Part shown: positions 33,060 through 43,133 of the stretch, piece after piece
Numbering within the stretch: the stretch's first letter is position 1
Layout of the letters: the number at the start of each line of letters is the position of its first letter
Assembly: GCA_014529385.2 (NCBI GenBank)
Contig: CM043959.1
Location: forward strand, 53,929,253-53,993,252
From: Adiantum capillus-veneris
Taxonomy: Eukaryota > Streptophyta > Polypodiopsida > Polypodiales > Pteridaceae
Direction of reading: 5' to 3'
Length of the DNA: 64,000 nt
The notes under the pieces: generated by a model
What the model was told of the DNA's origin: nothing
The model's database searches: none
What the model saw: only the letters and a program-made list of their open reading frames with translations
Translations under genes and position numbers: made by a program

Positions 33060-34238
33060 ACAATTCTTTGATGTGTTTTGTTGTGGAGATGCCAAGGACC
33101 ACCACCTGATGCTAAAAAGTTAATTTCCTGCAACGTCTTCTTGTATACATTAGCAAACAATACCAGATGCCTCCAAGAGGCTCATCAGTGGAAGAAGGCA
33201 TTAACATTTATTGAACAACATTAAAACAAAATATAGAATCCTAACCTATCTATCTGCTCCACACTACAAGATCAACGAAAGAGGATATTGTATAGATTGG
33301 TTGGCAACACTAAGGCTAAACCTCTATCCTCATCATTGTCAAGATAAATAAAGTCATCTTAGTGAGACCATAGGTTTCATCCATGAAATCTAATAAATCT
33401 TTCTCATCATCCCATGCACATAGGTTCACTAAGAATTTCACTAGGCGTGAATATTCATCTTGCTCAAAAGGATAAGCTTGTGCAATCGGAGAGACGTTCT
33501 CTACTAAGTAAGGATTACTCATGGTCAATAGATGTATCACCCAATCCTCAAAATTCTCCTCATACGCTAGTTTATCTACCAAATCCCATTCTCAGGTAAG
33601 CACAAGGTAGATCATGTGAAACACTTGAGAAAAATAAAGAGGATATCTCTCAGTAAGTGTAGAAGTGGATGACTTTGGTGAACTATCTGTATCCACCATG
33701 AACACATATAAATTTTGATTAGGCTCGAGTAATTCTAGGACATCGATATGCATGATGTGACATTGTGAGTTTTATTGATTTTTGATGTCTCGTTTTCATT
33801 ATAGATGGCTCTTGATCTTTAACTCTTTTTTTTCTTTTCTCTACTTTTTTGGCTAGTCTAAGTATAATGATATATATACATACTCCCTAAGATTTAGAGG
33901 TTACAAGGTCAGGGAAGGAAGGATGAGTGGGAATTCACAAGAAGATACACGATAAGTTGCATTCCCCCCTTCCTTGGGTAGATTATACCTTCTAAAAAGA
34001 TGTCATCACCCTTTGAAACCAATTATTCTAGTTGGTAATAGGTGAGGATTTTAGCCAATAGTTTTCTATTACCTTAAGTGCCTCATTGAGTTGCAAGGGT
34101 GGCAAGGTGCTTTTCCACGAACAAACTTGCAGTGGCCCATCACGTGATAATATAACGATGGGAGGTGTATATTATCTTGTAGCTTTGTGGGGAATCACAG
34201 TGGTAGGTGTAGGTTGTGTAGAAACTTTTACATTTATG
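33060..34238 (-). mobile_element. old Tat-like gypsy remnant, 3' part (left half of a split copy)
   Basis: Read on the minus strand it parallels 23880-24960 of the intact gypsy element. The Trp-rich end of the post-integrase ORF lies at about 34020-34100, a CCCAAGGAAGGGGGGAATGC tract at about 33960, the small acidic ORF at 33316-33582 (SPIAQAYPFEQDEYSRLVKF), and the start of the 3' noncoding region continues to about 33060. Stops and indels are frequent. It is cut at 34238 by the pol-less LTR element and resumes at 48968. Confidence 0.8.
33316..33582 (-). pseudogene. diverged copy of the small acidic gypsy ORF
   Basis: 88 residues are open. They align with the middle of the intact ORF at 24388-24810: FDPYLVESVSPIAQAYPF there corresponds to SNPYLVENVSPIAQAYPF here, and DGTYGL to DETYGL. 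Both ends are damaged. Confidence 0.75.
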
Positions 34239-34243
34239 GATGC
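34239..34243. repeat. target duplication GATGC of the pol-less LTR element, left
   Basis: GATGC precedes the LTR start TGTCACAAG. GAAGC follows the far LTR at 48963-48967, four of five bases matching. The gypsy-like sequence on both sides becomes continuous when the insertion is removed. Confidence 0.75.
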
Positions 34244-34375
34244 TGTCACAAGACAGGCACCACGTGCCAATAGAAAAGAACAGACTGGACAGACTTTTAG
34301 CACTTCAATAACAACTGAACTGAAAGAGAGAGATGACAGCGACACAGAGTGGCGGAATTCCACCCCAGAGAGTAT
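34244..34375 (-). repeat. LTR copy 1 of the pol-less element, first fragment
   Basis: TGTCACAAGACAGGCACC through GAGAGTAT matches the starts of the copies at 45781 and 48365. It is interrupted by the TIR element and continues at 45418. Confidence 0.85.
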
Positions 34376-34402
34376 CATTAGGAGAAAGTTGGACTCACTT
34401 TT
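34376..34402 (+). repeat. left terminal inverted repeat of element Y
   Basis: CATTAGGAGAAAGTTGGACT plus CACTTTT. The reverse complement ends at 45417. Confidence 0.88.
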
Positions 34403-34831
34403 AGGCCTTTCAGTTCTAGAGAGAGAGTGGTGCTCGACCAATGAGGAAGAGGCTTACGTTACGTTGAGAATCGACATTTTGGAGCCAAGCTCTTTTAGAA
34501 AAAAGGAATAAAATATTATTTTTGTTCATCAAATTGCACAATTGCACGCTTTCAAGGCGTAAATGCCATAAGTCATACTATCTCTATACCGACAAATTTT
34601 AGAACTTTCATTGAAGACTCTAGTATCTATGTTCCTACCCAAATATTACTTTGAGTAGCTCTACTTCCCTCTCAAAACTTTCTTCCCTTTTTCATATTTG
34701 CGTTAACTTTTCTGTGTATTCTAGTGCACACCATGACTACTTCTTGAACCCTAGCACTTAGCATTTTTAACAATTATACTACAGATGATCAAGCATCGAT
34801 ACCATCTCAAATAACTATCGGAAGTTGGGTA

Positions 34832-35212
34832 CTACTGCAAAGTAGGAGGAGGAAGGGGAGGCAACGCAATGATTTTGTGGAGGCTTTCAAGGGACAAGTT
34901 AAAGAGTTCAAAGTGTGTGCACAAAGCAAGCGGGTGAAAGAGGTCCTCATACAACATGCTTCCAGTATGCAGACTTAAGGTTACAAACATCTCCTCCAAG
35001 TTTTCCACGGCATCGACCCAATTGTAAGTTATTTTGAGCATCTCACTTAGTGCATGATTATATTCAAAGGTTAAGTGGTGGATATCATCTTTGGTATGTT
35101 TCAAATATTTATCCATCGAATAGAACGGGGACTGGCAACCATTTGAGAGCATAGTTGGGATTTTGATGCTTACCATGTATTTATTGGTGAGCAAATGTAC
35201 CGAGGAAGACAA
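34832..35212 (-). CDS. unrecognised 126-residue ORF in element Y
   Basis: An open frame with no motif I recognise. It is hydrophobic and mixed in composition (NLEEMFVTLSLHTGSMLYEDLF). Opposite-strand frames overlap it. It may be chance or an exon. Confidence 0.25.
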   Translation of the reverse strand: MSSSVHLLTNKYMVSIKIPTMLSNGCQSPFYSMDKYLKHTKDDIHHLTFEYNHALSEMLKITYNWVDAVENLEEMFVTLSLHTGSMLYEDLFHPLALCTHFELFNLSLESLHKIIALPPLPPPTLQ

Positions 35213-35912
35213 CTTGCAGATAATGGAATAGTCTTTTATGGTATGTTATATTTGGAACTGAGAACTTCCTTTGGTTGGGGTCGTGTAGCTCCTTTGCCAC
35301 TTCCATCCTTTGATAGCAAGGATTGGTCTTTTCCAGCTTCGCAAACTAGTGAAAGCTTTAGGAATAGGTTGTTTTAGGATATACAAAAGTCCCTCAAGTA
35401 TTCAATTGCTACAAAAAATAGTTCAGCTCGCACTATTTATGCCTCTTGAAGTGTTTGTAGATTTCTTCTTCAATGAGCAAAAAAGAACTACCGCAACAAT
35501 GTTCATTTGCAAGTGTGAGAGCCGTTTGGACTTTTTAGATGATAATTGGGATAGGAAATAGTCACATGGAAAATTTTGTATTTTGTAAAAGAAGTTCATA
35601 ATATGCAAGTTTATTATAAGCTCTCAAAATTTCATAGTCTTGTCTTACTATTCTAGATATCATCTTCTGAGTGGGCAGCTTATTCCACTCGACCAAGATA
35701 CAAAGTCTAGCCCTGAGAAAAAACCTTTATCAATGGAGCTCTACCTTCGAGACAACCTACTTACTATGATGGAGACAATGTCAAGCACAACTCTTGCACA
35801 GCTTAGGGTAGATCTTACATGTGAAGAACTTCCACTTTTGTCGGAATTGTATGCATTTAGTCTCAACAATAGAAAGGTGCTTACTAGATGTATGAATTTT
35901 GATTGTTTTTAA
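35195..35912 (+). other. region of unrecognised plus-strand frames
   Basis: Frames at 35195-35377, 35310-35561 and 35640-35912 have protein-like composition (IVQLALFMPLEVFVDFFF, RVDLTCEELPLLSELYAF) but no family is recognised. An acceptor-like TTTCTTCTTCTCAG lies at about 36004-36017. They could be exons of a gene carried by Y. Confidence 0.25.
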
Positions 35913-36006
35913 TACATTGAGACATAGAATCTACCTCTTTGAGACATTGAGACATAGAATCTACCTCTTTGTTTTTAATACATTGAGACATAGAATCTAC
36001 CTCTTT
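35909..36006 (+). repeat. three tandem copies of a short repeat
   Basis: CATTGAGACATAGAATCTAC followed by CTCTTT occurs three times, near 35916, 35944 and 35982, with variable spacers. Translation gives repeated DSMSQC on the minus strand. Confidence 0.85.
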
Positions 36007-36639
36007 CTTCTTCTCAGATTCCAAGACGCAAGGAGAAAACAACATTGCGCAAGGAGTCCCTCTCAAATACACTTCACTTAATTGCTTCCATTGGAAGCTA
36101 GGTCACATACATTGTGCACACAATGAGCTTTGATGCTATGCAAACCATGATGTACTCTTCAAAATGACTAGTACAAAGACATTTTGTGCCACTCAAACAA
36201 TGTTTAAAAATTGTACACTTTTCATTATCTCAAAACTTTACAAATTGTGTTGTTTCTGTCAAGATGCATACAAAGAGAGGTAGTTATTGCTCCCTTCCCC
36301 TGCTATTGCTCCCCTGTCCTCTCCCTCGGTTGGTGCCACTGGTCCCCTGCCCTCTCCCCCGGTTGCTGCTACTGCTCCCCTACCCTCTTCCCTGGTTACT
36401 ACTTCTTCTCCCTCGGGGGACGCTGGTCTCGGGCATCCTTTCACGTCGTTCGAAATCATGGGCCTCTTCCATGGCTTCCCATGCCGCTCTTGCACCCATG
36501 AAGCTTCCCTCTATTCTTTCTCTTGCCGCCACTGACGTGTAGCCCATTCCTCTACTTCTGCGGTGTCTGCGTAATATTGATTGATTGCTTCTTGCATATT
36601 TTGAACCTCCTATTGAGTCTGTTGGTAGCTGTGCGTCAT

Positions 36640-37030
36640 TTTGTCAATACGAGCTTGTCAAACTCCTCAGCTCTCGCGCTTTCCTCTCTTGAACGTCTGT
36701 TGACCGAGATTATAATATGTTGGATGGCCATTACAAAAAAATGTCGCACATTGTTGGGGGTGTATTTATGTAATTGAAGTTCCTGTAGTAGCGTGATAAT
36801 AAGAAAGTAAGTAAAGATGTTGCTTCTTTTAATACAAACGTCACAGCAAACAAACAATGAAACAACACTGTTACTTACGTTTGGTACATCCAAAATTTGA
36901 CTGAGAAGCAACAAGGCATTCAAACACGTTTGCCAGCCACAACTATAGCCATCAACCTGTGTGGACACGGTGACCCATTCATACCGGATGGTAGTCCTTA
37001 GATCATGTTCTAACAAAAGATGCTCTATAG
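36640..37030 (-). CDS. ULP1-like cysteine protease (C48), C-terminal exons
   Basis: The minus strand reads WVTVSTQVDGYSCGWQTCLNALLLL. Gln six residues before Cys in a DGYSCGW context is the hallmark of the catalytic Gln-Cys part of Ulp1/SENP proteases, which remove SUMO or related tags. The exon ends DVPN at a GTAAGT donor (36878). An intron of 96 bp ends in CTACAG (36783), and the next exon continues in phase 0 with ELQLHKYTPNNVRHFF. The catalytic His and Asp would lie in upstream exons that I could not resolve (above 37016). ULP1-like genes are known cargo of some plant DNA transposons. It lies inside element Y, on the same strand as the H3-like gene. Confidence 0.6.
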
Positions 37031-37520
37031 AGCATACAAATTTTTCGCGGTGCTACATACGTAACCACTTGATTCAATAACACATTACAAAGAGATACTA
37101 CTTCCAAATCTATCCAGATGTACCTTACGTTTTTACACGCCCGTGAAACAACTTGCTTTGCCCAGAGTTTGCGTAGTAGACAATCTTATCTTCAAGGTCA
37201 AATAACAACAGACTCCAATGATCACTACACCAAAAACATCAAGGATGAGGAGAAAGATCCTAAATCCAACATGGTTTTTACAAGGCAAGAAGAAACTCAA
37301 GATTGATTGTATGTAGTGACCAGAAACGTGCTAGATCAAAATTGACTCTGCTAAACCAGCCCAACAGAGCCAAAAAGGAAACTCCGTTGTTCTGCAGCAT
37401 AGGCGAGATTAGCGGATCTATTACGTATATTTTGTTTTGAACATCAGCGACAGAAGCAAGATAGCGTGCCTAACATGAAAGAATGGCAGAGATTACACTT
37501 TTCAGCGGGCTGTCACTGCC

Positions 37521-38020
37521 ACAAACACATGGATCAATACCAAGCGATTGGGGTACCTATCGAATTCCATAAGCCACTGACTCGCTTGGTATTGACCCAT
37601 GTCTTAACGGTAGTGAGTCATCTAATGAACCAATCTTGACTTATAAAGAGCTTGAGACAGACCACATAGCAATGTTGACAACTGCCGCAAAGACATGGGT
37701 CAATACCAAGAGAGTTGTGTACCTATCGAATTCCATAAACCACTGACTCGCTTGGTATTGACCCATGTCTTAGCGGTAGTGAGCCACCTAATGAACCAAG
37801 CATGAATTATAAAGAAAAGCTTGAGACGTAACACATAGCAATGTTGACAATTGTCGCAAAGACACGAATCAATGTCGAGCAAGTGGTCTAACTATCCAAT
37901 TCCATAAGTCGTTGACTCGCTTAGTATTGACCCATATCTTAGCAGAAGTGAGCCATTTAATGAACCAATTGTGACTTATAAAGAGCTTGAGAAGTACCAA
38001 ATAACAATGTTGGCGACTGC
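37521..38020. repeat. hairpin group A: three tandem ~170-bp units with long inverted arms
   Basis: Unit 1: arms 37527-37547 and 37582-37602 pair 20 of 21. Unit 2: arms 37685-37710 and 37751-37776 pair 25 of 26, including a perfect 20-bp core AGACATGGGTCAATACCAAG, with a 40-base loop. Unit 3 (about 37850-37950) is decayed, about 17 of 25. The loops share ACCTATCGAATTCCATAA and the spacers share TGAACCAA..TTATAAAGAGCTTGAGA. Confidence 0.9.
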
Positions 38021-38284
38021 ATCCGTTACGTTGGAGTTGGAGAAACTGCGCATGCACAGGAAGTCTTGCTGATCGAGGTTGAAAATGCAGGACTCCTCTG
38101 ACCTTCCAGGCAGCAGTATCTGTGCATGCAGAGGCGCTGAGCTGATTAAAACTTGCAACTCCTCTTTGTTTTCTTCGTTGATTTGCTCTAATATAATCCA
38201 ATCCTTTGGTAAAGGCTACTCGTTGGATGGCCCTCGTGAAGTAGAGGCTTCCCTTGCCTTTCTTGAGCTTTAATCATGGCTGGC

Positions 38285-38473
38285 TCATTCTCCTCCTTGG
38301 AAGGTACATTTTCCTCCCTTGTAGGCACATGTGTCCTCCCTAACAGACTCCTCTCTTACTGGCACGGGCTCCTCCTTGACTGGCTCCGGATCCTCCATGC
38401 CTTGCTCATTTTTCTTTCTAGCTGGTTCCTCCATAACTGTCTCTATTTCTTCAATGACCGCCTTAGGATCCAC
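38285..38473 (-). CDS. Glu/Pro-rich 62-residue ORF in element Y
   Basis: An open frame with EEPxRK, EEPVPVREESV and KGGKC stretches. It lies downstream of the H3-like gene on the same strand and could be a 3' exon. The acidic repeats are low complexity and no family is recognised. Confidence 0.3.
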   Translation of the reverse strand: MDPKAVIEEIETVMEEPARKKNEQGMEDPEPVKEEPVPVREESVREDTCAYKGGKCTFQGGE

Positions 38474-38587
38474 CCTGGCCTACTCATACCCCTCTGCAGC
38501 TGGCTCAGCCTGCCCATCTGTGTCGTTTCTCTCGACCCGTGATCGTGTCCTTCTGCTGTCTAATTCAGCCCTAGAAGGATTTGTCTG

Positions 38588-39007
38588 TCATGCACGAGGA
38601 TGGAGAGGGGGGATGTTAAGAATATCCATGGTTCTACTATCCCGGATAGGTACTTGCTGAAGTAGCCCATCGTAGCAGAAGCGTAGCCTCCAAAGAGTGT
38701 CAAAATCCCGTGACATGATAGTAATGCTGTGTGCAGGGGCAGCCAGGATATATCCATCACTGAAGAATTCAACGAGGTATTCTTCTGCAATTTCTTGCAG
38801 GCAGAGAAATGCACTGCTGGCCCATCGCATGCCCACTCTCCAATGCTCACAAATATCTCACACTAATCGCTAGAAAGGAAGAAGTGGAATGGCCGGTTGT
38901 ATGTGTCGTTCGATCCTTTGTAGCTCTTATAGGACACCTCTGTGCGCCTCATATTGGCGTCTTCTTGCTTGAGCATGAAAAGAGTCACATGTTGCCCTCC
39001 TAGGCAT
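38588..39007 (-). pseudogene. divergent histone H3-like gene, broken
   Basis: From ATG CCT AGG AGG at 39007, the frame aligns along the whole H3 histone fold: an N-helix region (VLxELQRIERH), helix 1 (LLPFxRLVxDIC), loop 1 of canonical length, helix 2 (ASSAFLCLQEIAEEYLVEFF), and loop 2/helix 3 (SITIMSRDFDTLWRLRF), matching the canonical order RKLPFQRLV, QSSAV.ALQEA.EAYLV and VTIM.KD...ARR. H3 builds the nucleosome core. The tail is only about 23 residues and lacks the usual ARTKQT start. A tail of about 33 residues follows the fold. Three in-frame stops (38929-38927, 38872-38870, 38860-38858) make this copy a pseudogene. The canonical-length loop 1 argues against a centromeric H3. It lies within element Y. 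Confidence 0.8.
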
Positions 39008-39090
39008 GGCTTTTGCACGAGGCATCTCTACAAATAGCATAACAGAAAATGACATGTCATTTGTTGCACAAGGGACTTAAACTTTTTCTA

Positions 39091-39400
39091 AGGTCAGTAC
39101 AAAGTGAAGAAGTGCACCAAATACGGTTGTATTGCCTCTACTCTCTTGGTACTGACCTCAGAAAAGTATAATAGCATACCTCCCTTGCGTAGAAGGTGCT
39201 CCGAGCGACAACGGTCAGTACCAAGTGAACAGGTGCAATGAAAAAAGTTTGCCTTCCCTTATTCACTTGGTGCTGACCTCACAAACCTTTCGCAAAAGGT
39301 GCTCCGAGTGACTATGGTCAGTACCAAGCAAACAGGTGCAACGAACAAAGTTTGCCTTCCCTTATTCGCTTGGTGCTGATCTCACAAAATACAAGTGCAC
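39091..39400. repeat. hairpin group B: three units with GGTCAGTACCAAGTGAA arms
   Basis: B1: 39091-39108 pairs with 39142-39159 (about 15 of 18). B2: 39213-39229 pairs with 39262-39278 (16 of 17). B3: 39316-39332 pairs with 39365-39381 (about 14 of 17). B2 and B3 are tandem copies with a 105-base period sharing AGGTGCTCCGAG before and GTTTGCCTTCCCTTATTC in the loop. Confidence 0.88.
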
Positions 39401-39677
39401 AAAAGTGTAATAGCATACCTCTTCACTGTGTGTAGAGATCTACGTCACTAAAGCGCTGCAGAATAGGAGTCCAAAAAAGTGATGGGAGCACTAGAGAGTA
39501 GGAGTAGGATGCGCAAAAAGGGTTGGGAGCACAAAAGAGATGGTTTGCTCACTGTGTAGCGTCGACGGGGACAGAGTTAAAACACTGGGCAATAGAGGAT
39601 GCAAAAAGAGGCAGAAGAGCGCTCAAGCTTTTATTATTTTCTCACTGCAGGAGCGCTCATCTGGGATGAGAGTATAG

Positions 39678-40133
39678 TTAAAATGTTGGTGGGGGTATTG
39701 TCTCTAAACTTAGTATGCTCACCTCGGTGAGGGTGACAACTTCACTTATGCGCATGATTACACCCGAGATTGCGTTTGGTAGACCGTACTGCATGGGAAT
39801 TCCATCCCATTTATTTCTCCCAAACTGGTTATGCTTGTAAACACAACCCATGTTCCATTTTCGAGTGATCGTTAGAGTCAGATGTCGATCGTCGTTGCAG
39901 TCGCCATCTCCATCTCCAAGTAGAACAAACAGACCGCCCTTGCCTTCGCCTTTTCTGTGCTCTTCCCCTTGGCCATCTCTTGTGATCCTGTGTTGAGCAA
40001 CCTCCACTGTTTTGAGTTCTTTGATGCCGCGTCGCCATCGCCCTTGCCTTCGCCTTTTTGTCCTCTTCCCCCTGGCCACCTTTTGGTTCTTGCTCTCAGC
40101 GACCTGCGACATCACCATTGACCTTGGAGCCAT
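39678..40133 (-). CDS. unrecognised 151-residue ORF, basic N-terminus
   Basis: The frame has a strongly basic stretch (GKRTKRRRQGRWRRG), then a GDGDGDCNDD acidic run, then an unrecognised region. The (CT)n tract at 40147-40222 lies just upstream, in a 5' UTR-like position on this strand. It could be an upstream exon or a separate gene of element Y. No family is recognised. Confidence 0.35.
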   Translation of the reverse strand: MAPRSMVMSQVAESKNQKVARGKRTKRRRQGRWRRGIKELKTVEVAQHRITRDGQGEEHRKGEGKGGLFVLLGDGDGDCNDDRHLTLTITRKWNMGCVYKHNQFGRNKWDGIPMQYGLPNAISGVIMRISEVVTLTEVSILSLETIPPPTF

Positions 40134-40146
40134 TGGATATTTCAGA

Positions 40147-40222
<76 letters not shown>
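40147..40222. repeat. (TC)n microsatellite followed by a C run
   Basis: About 75 bases of TC repeat followed by CCCCCCCCCCCC to about 40233. Confidence 0.95.
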
Positions 40223-40225
<3 letters not shown>

Positions 40226-40556
40226 CCCCCCCCCTGCCGAGTTTCTCTTCTTTGCCTGTGCGTTGTTAACTGTGTGTGCACCAAAGCCACTGCGTTACGG
40301 GGTTAGGGCACAAGGGGAACAACACTCTAAGGGCCAAGAGTGGTCATTAGGATAAGATTAGAAGTCTCACAACCTCAAGATTGGCATAGTTACAAATCGT
40401 ACGTATTAGTTGAGATTCTCCATGCAATGTTGTGAGGTTCAAGGCATGGTTGGAATAATGACTCCTTATGTGACCGTGCTTGAGTTGTTTTTCAATGCTA
40501 TGTTCCAATCCCCCTGTTCCGAATGGACATGGGTACAACATAAATTCAACTTGGGC

Positions 40557-40717
40557 CAGAACCAAGCGAATAGGGCCCTTTGGATATTCTTAGGGCCCCT
40601 ATTCACTTGGTTCTGACTCTAGTCACATCACCTATTATGACATTAGCGCACGGGACAGAACCAAGTGAATAGAGACCTTGAGGGATACTCGAGGCCCAAT
40701 ATTTGCTTGGTTATGAC
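40557..40717. repeat. hairpin group C: two units with CAGAACCAAGTGAATA arms
   Basis: C1: 40557-40578 pairs with 40593-40615 with one mismatch and one bulge and only 14 loop bases, making it the strongest hairpin of the set. C2: 40654-40679 pairs more weakly with 40692-40717. Both share the ACCAAG(T/C)GAAT core with groups A and B. Confidence 0.88.
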
Positions 40718-42418
40718 ACCAAATACAAACCAATTTTGACTAGTATTTTTGGCTTGCTTTTTCTTTCAAACATGGGGATCATAGTCCTGGATACAAACCA
40801 TGTGGGCGAGGATACATGTGAAGAGAAACTATTCACATTCTTATACAACGCCCGTGCTCATCACCGTGCACCAAAACTATCAGGAATGTTTAATGCAGAG
40901 TTTTCTATACAGAGGATTATAGATTACTCATTTGAGTACCTACAAACCCATTTGCAACAGTATGAGACAATCATTTGTGAAAATTTCATGACAATTGATG
41001 GCATGAGATATGTGCACCCAGTCGACCATGACCCTGACAAGAGTGCGGCAAGGAGACTGAATCGCTATCTAGAAAAGTGTCCCTCCAATGCACTGTCGTA
41101 CAAGACAGGTGCATGAAGCACTTAAAAAAGTGTTGCTTAGTGGAATTCAGCCACAGGTTTGTCTGTTACTTGTACTTGCAGACGGATGGTGAGTCAGAGA
41201 CTTCCCATTCATCAACTTTTGGTAGTTGCCCATTGGCACCGAAGGAAGAGGTAGAGGATGTGGAGATGCAGTTTAACCCAGAAGAAGAGTGGGTAGAGGT
41301 ATTAAAGGAAACATTTGATGCAGGCTTAACTCTTGCTTCTCTTGCGAGTGTAGTATTAGGATGCAAGCAAGAAAGCCCAAATAAGGAAGTGACTTTGCCT
41401 CTTAATTGTGCTCCCAGCTTTGCTATGGCGGGTGACACCCACTACGTTCTGCTCACAGATATCATGCATGAGCTGAATATACAAGATGACTACTGCCTAG
41501 CTACAATTGTGAATTTTTGTGAGGCAGACATGGGATTTGTGGATGATGATGGAGTGGACCAACATCTTCTTGGCGACACAGCTATCCACGACTCACAGTT
41601 CACTTCAGCGTGGCAACTGATCAAAGATACATTCAATGAAGCGAAGTCCGGAGAGGCCAATTTGCCAATAGATGAGCAGTTCCTATCGACAACAAAACAA
41701 ATCCACTTGGAAAACATGGGTAGGCCAGTGGCACTCAGAGCTTAGGTACTAGGTAGTCAGTCTACTCACTTGTGGGAAAGGTCGATGCTGGAAATGGACG
41801 AGAATCAGATGGTAATTTTTAAAGGCATTCAGATGGTATTGGAGATGGCCCAGTGATGAAATATCATGATCAATATTTTTGTTGATAGGTGCTAGTGTAT
41901 GTCGATAGTTTCCTTAGAAGTGCGAGAGGCTCACAGCAAGGGCTTGTCGCTGGAGTACAAGGCAAGGATGCAGTGTTGTCTCACTACATCGGGCATTTCA
42001 ATCACAAAAAGGTTTGTAGAAACAATTCAAATACTTAGCAATTGTACTCATCTCACCTTCGGTCCATAAAAGTTTTAATGTTGTTTTGTAGATAATAATA
42101 TACCACAAGGAATACTCCGAGGACAATGCAAAGTTCCCACTGTTTGCAATGAAAGTTATTACAAGATTGTGTGGTGGACACCCCCTCCCATTGAATGCAG
42201 AAAGACTAATTTTGATTGAGAAACGGTTTTCTCTATGCGTCTTTGGCATTGGGTATGGGTGCCAAGCACTAAGAGCCCCCTATTTCATGTCCTACACAGC
42301 TCAGGCTTTGACTGCAGGGGTTGAAGACCCGAAGATCTTAGATCCATACAACAAGTGGTTGTTTATGAGGGAAAGAAGACACCTGATGCCCGTGGGGATT
42401 GTTAAGTATGGAGCCTGA
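40703..42418 (+). CDS. unrecognised multi-exon gene carried by element Y
   Basis: Protein-like frames lie at 40703-41116, about 41161-41745 and 41889-42418. The last part is two exons, 41889-42011 and 42092-42418, joined by an 80-bp intron (GTTTGT..TTTTGTAG) in phase 0 and ending at a TGA. The first frame contains YETIICENFMTIDGMRYVHP, the second is acidic (EEEWVEVLKETFDAG, CEADMGFVDDDGVD), and the last has HYIGHFNHKK and RLILIEKRFSLCVFGIGYG. No domain is recognised. The join near 41100-41170 does not fit a normal intron and needs a frame change, so this copy may be damaged. A further frame after the solo LTR (about 43134-43275) might be a 3' exon. Confidence 0.4.
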
Positions 42419-42455
42419 TTTACCCTTGTAATTTTCTGTGGTAAAAGCGCACATT

Positions 42456-43133
42456 TGTAAGGCCCCCATTATGAGGAGAAGCCATCGTGCGTGAAGGAAA
42501 ATCACTCACCGGAAACCAAAATTTTCACGGACAAGAATCAAGGGCAACTTTAAAGGCCTCGGGGACGGAGGCCCCCGAGACTTTTTTTCGCCGGAATATT
42601 ATGGCCGGACGGCGGCCGGAAAGTGGTCGGAAGTCAATGGCCGGTGGCCGGTGATCGGAAGTCAATGGCCGGTGGCCGGTGGCCGAATTCAAAAGCGGAC
42701 TTTTCTTCTCAAGGGCGGCCACACATGGGCGGATTGGAGGGTCCGATTTGGACTTATTCGCACAAGGGCGGCTACACATGGCTGCCTCTCATAAGAGAGG
42801 GCAGTCCTTTTGGCCTATAAAAAGAGGCCATTTCTACACACATTTCATAGTGTGAAGTTGATGCAACAAGGTGAGTGTGAGGTGGTGAGAGTAAAGCAAG
42901 GCGGGAGCTCCATTAAGGGTATAATCCCCTTGTAAACTACTTCTTGTTTTGAAGTACTAAATCCATTGAGTGGCTGCTTTCTCGTGGACGTAGCCCACAT
43001 TGGGTGAACCACGTATATCGTGTGTACTCTCTCTCTCTCTCTCTCTACTCTATAATCTCGTGTATATAAATCTGTCTCTCTCCATTAAGTAATCTACTCA
43101 ATTATCTATTTAGCTACGTCTTATTTCCTAACA
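42456..43133 (+). repeat. solo Ty1/copia-type LTR (~680 bp)
   Basis: It begins TGTAAGGCCCCC and ends TTTCCTAACA. CCTATAAAAAGAGG near 42816 is a good TATA box. TCTCGTGGACGTAGCCC and GGTGAACCACGTATATC near 42980-43020 are the motifs that precede the polyadenylation region in many plant copia LTRs. (CT)n follows at about 43026-43048. No primer site or pol is adjacent. The flanking five bases do not match, so the exact ends or the duplication are uncertain. Confidence 0.6.

Noticed and set aside
38588-39007. Assignment of the H3-like gene to centromeric CENH3
   Set aside because: Loop 1 has the canonical H3 length rather than the longer CENH3 loop, so only H3-like is claimed.
37521-39400. CRISPR-like array of repeats
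   Set aside because: The units are tandem hairpins with long, similar spacers in a eukaryotic transposon; not a CRISPR layout.
41136-41161. A 25-base intron (GTTTGT..TTGCAG) in the unknown gene
   Set aside because: Too short for a plant intron; a frameshift or other structure is more likely.
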